DNA of 14,370 nt from Micrococcaceae bacterium UBA3381 (lineage in GTDB: Bacteria > Actinomycetota > Actinomycetes > Actinomycetales > Micrococcaceae). Below the pieces are notes generated by a model. It made no database searches and was not told where the DNA came from. It saw only the letters and a program-made list of their open reading frames with translations. The translations under genes and the position numbers were made by a program. The stretch spans positions 1 to 14,370 of the forward strand of contig DEPX01000138.1 of the NCBI GenBank assembly GCA_002358975.1, read 5' to 3'. Below, piece after piece: positions 12,899-14,370 of this stretch (its first letter is position 1; every line of letters begins with the position of its first letter).

Positions 12899-14370
12899 AT
12901 CAAGAAACACTGAACCCGGTAGAACTTGAAGTTGCACGCAACAGGCTGGAATCCATCTCCGAGGAAGTCGGCACCGCCCTGATCCAGACTAGCTACTCAC
13001 CCAATATCAAAGACCGACGAGACTGCTCGGCGGGAATTTATGGGCCAGATGGCATGCTGATCTCCCAGGCAGAGCACATCCCGCTGCATTTAGGTCTGAT
13101 GCCCACGCTGATTAAAAACGTGTTGGGCTCCTATGGCGCGGACAACCTGGCTGAGGGAGATGTACTAATTACCAACAACCCCTACCTGGGTGGATCACAT
13201 CTGCCAGATTTTTGTGTGATTACCCCGGTATTTTGGCAAGCCAATTTAATTGCTGTGGTAGCCAATATGGCTCACCACGTCGATGTTGGTGGGCTAACGC
13301 CAGGCTCCATGGCTACTCACGCCACGGAAATATATCAAGAGGGTATCCGTGTCCCGCCGGTCAAACTTTTTTCAACCGGTCAGCTAGATGACGAACTTCT
13401 AGCCGTACTGCTCACCAATATCCGTACTGCTGATAAAACTCGTGGCGATATTATGGCCCAAGTCGCAGCCAACAGACTTGGCGAACGTCGAATCCACGAG
13501 TTGCTAGAAGAATGGGGCACCCAGCGGTTCGAAGTGTCCACCACGGCATTGGTCGACTACGCTGCGCGACGTACTCGAGCCGCCATCGAACAACTCCCGA
13601 ATGGAACAGGCACATTTACTGACTATTTAGAACACGATGGAAATCACGAGACGCCACTTGCTATTACCGTCACAGTCACGGTATCCGGCGAACGCCTGAC
13701 CGCCGATTTTACTCAAACCACAGACCAAGTATCCGGAGCGGTCAACTGCTCCTGGGCACTAACCGAGGGCTGCGTCGCCTACGTGATCAAACTGCTCACT
13801 GACCCTTCGCTACCTTCCAACGCAGGTCTAATGGAACCCATCGAGGTCACGACCCGGCCCGGTTCGTTGGTAGCGGCCAACTTTCCAGCTCCAGTGTCCA
13901 ATGGAAATATACAGACGTCCCAACGTATCGTAGATGCTCTGCTAGGTGCCTTTTATGAATTTGCCGCCGACCGGGTACCCGCAGCGTCATCGGGTTCCAT
14001 GGCAATTATGACCATCGGTGGTTACGACGATGCTACCGATCAATACTTTTCATATGTAGAAACCTACGGTGGTGGGCAAGGGGCCATGCCGGATCAGGAC
14101 GGCGCCTCAGCTATTCACACCCATATGACAAATACTCGAAATACCCCCTGCGAAGTTATTGAACGCGAATATCCGCTACGAGTTGAGGCCTACCGTATTG
14201 CCAGTTCGACGGGTGGCGCCGGGCAGTATCACGGTGGTGATGGTCTGATCCGCACGCTGACCCTAACCCGCGGCAAGGCCCAGGTGGTGGCCGGAACCTC
14301 GCGCGTGACCACCGCACCGTGGGGGCTCAACGGTGGCGACGACGGTACGCCTGGCAAAGTGATCCGACAC
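12895..14370 (+). CDS. hyuB: Hydantoinase/oxoprolinase family protein, subunit B (HyuB-like), 3' end outside window
   Basis: Partner subunit of the HyuA-like protein. The reading frame is open from ATG at 12895 to the window edge, 492 residues; family members run about 520-590, so only the C-terminal part is missing. ATGA overlaps the hyuA stop, with AGGAG at 12885-12889, so translation is coupled. Motifs: NNPYLGGSHLPD (94-105), NMAHHVDVGGLTPGSM (124-139), YQEGIRVPPVKL (147-158), then NIRTADKTRGD and AQVAANRLGERR (about 176-200). PAPVSNGNIQTSQR (330-344) and YGGGQGAMPDQDG (391-403) lie further on. Many homologues have NDPY where this protein has NNPY; the paired histidines H127 and H128 and D130 are kept. 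Hydantoinase, oxoprolinase and ketone carboxylase roles all remain possible. Confidence 0.92.
   Translation, partial: MNQETLNPVELEVARNRLESISEEVGTALIQTSYSPNIKDRRDCSAGIYGPDGMLISQAEHIPLHLGLMPTLIKNVLGSYGADNLAEGDVLITNNPYLGGSHLPDFCVITPVFWQANLIAVVANMAHHVDVGGLTPGSMATHATEIYQEGIRVPPVKLFSTGQLDDELLAVLLTNIRTADKTRGDIMAQVAANRLGERRIHELLEEWGTQRFEVSTTALVDYAARRTRAAIEQLPNGTGTFTDYLEHDGNHETPLAITVTVTVSGERLTADFTQTTDQVSGAVNCSWALTEGCVAYVIKLLTDPSLPSNAGLMEPIEVTTRPGSLVAANFPAPVSNGNIQTSQRIVDALLGAFYEFAADRVPAASSGSMAIMTIGGYDDATDQYFSYVETYGGGQGAMPDQDGASAIHTHMTNTRNTPCEVIEREYPLRVEAYRIASSTGGAGQYHGGDGLIRTLTLTRGKAQVVAGTSRVTTAPWGLNGGDDGTPGKVIRH

Overview
The window is core chromosome of an actinobacterium. It holds the distal spc/alpha ribosomal-protein cluster in the order rpsE(partial)-rpmD-rplO-secY-adk-map-infA-rpmJ-rpsM-rpsK-rpoA-rplQ-truA, followed by rplM-rpsI. 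Protein signatures (short-LID Adk, actinobacterial RpoA N-terminus, acidic tails on L17 and S9, no rpsD between rpsK and rpoA) fit Micrococcales, probably Micrococcaceae. The moderate G+C content (mid-50s % by eye, not computed) would suit a lower-GC genus such as Enteractinococcus or Yaniella; that genus-level guess is inference only.

Layout: 1-1059 is the end of the spc operon (S5, L30, L15), closed by a hairpin at 1093-1136. secY and adk (1251-3221) form the next block, closed by a textbook intrinsic terminator at 3235-3264. map (3403-4227) follows alone. A good promoter at 4245-4274 and a roughly 140-nt leader precede infA-rpmJ. A 227-nt structured gap then leads into rpsM-rpsK-rpoA-rplQ, closed by a very strong terminator at 7572-7614. 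truA begins only 20 nt after that terminator and converges on a LysR-type regulator gene with a 35-bp 3' overlap. A 334-nt spacer with a perfect 15-bp palindrome precedes rplM-rpsI, which ends in a terminator at 10700-10733. From 10862 to the window end lies a translationally coupled hydantoinase/oxoprolinase pair, hyuA-hyuB, the second cut off by the window edge.

Most genes cooperate in protein synthesis and export: ribosomal proteins, IF-1, the SecY channel, methionine aminopeptidase, the RNA polymerase alpha subunit, adenylate kinase and the tRNA pseudouridine synthase TruA. The accessory content is the LysR-type regulator lodged between truA and rplM, and the hyuAB operon where glmM usually follows rpsI in related Actinobacteria.

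I found no mobile element, CRISPR array, tRNA, rRNA or clearly new system. The most interesting non-coding signals are the palindrome over the likely rplM promoter, the structured leaders of infA and rpsM, and the terminator placed directly before truA.
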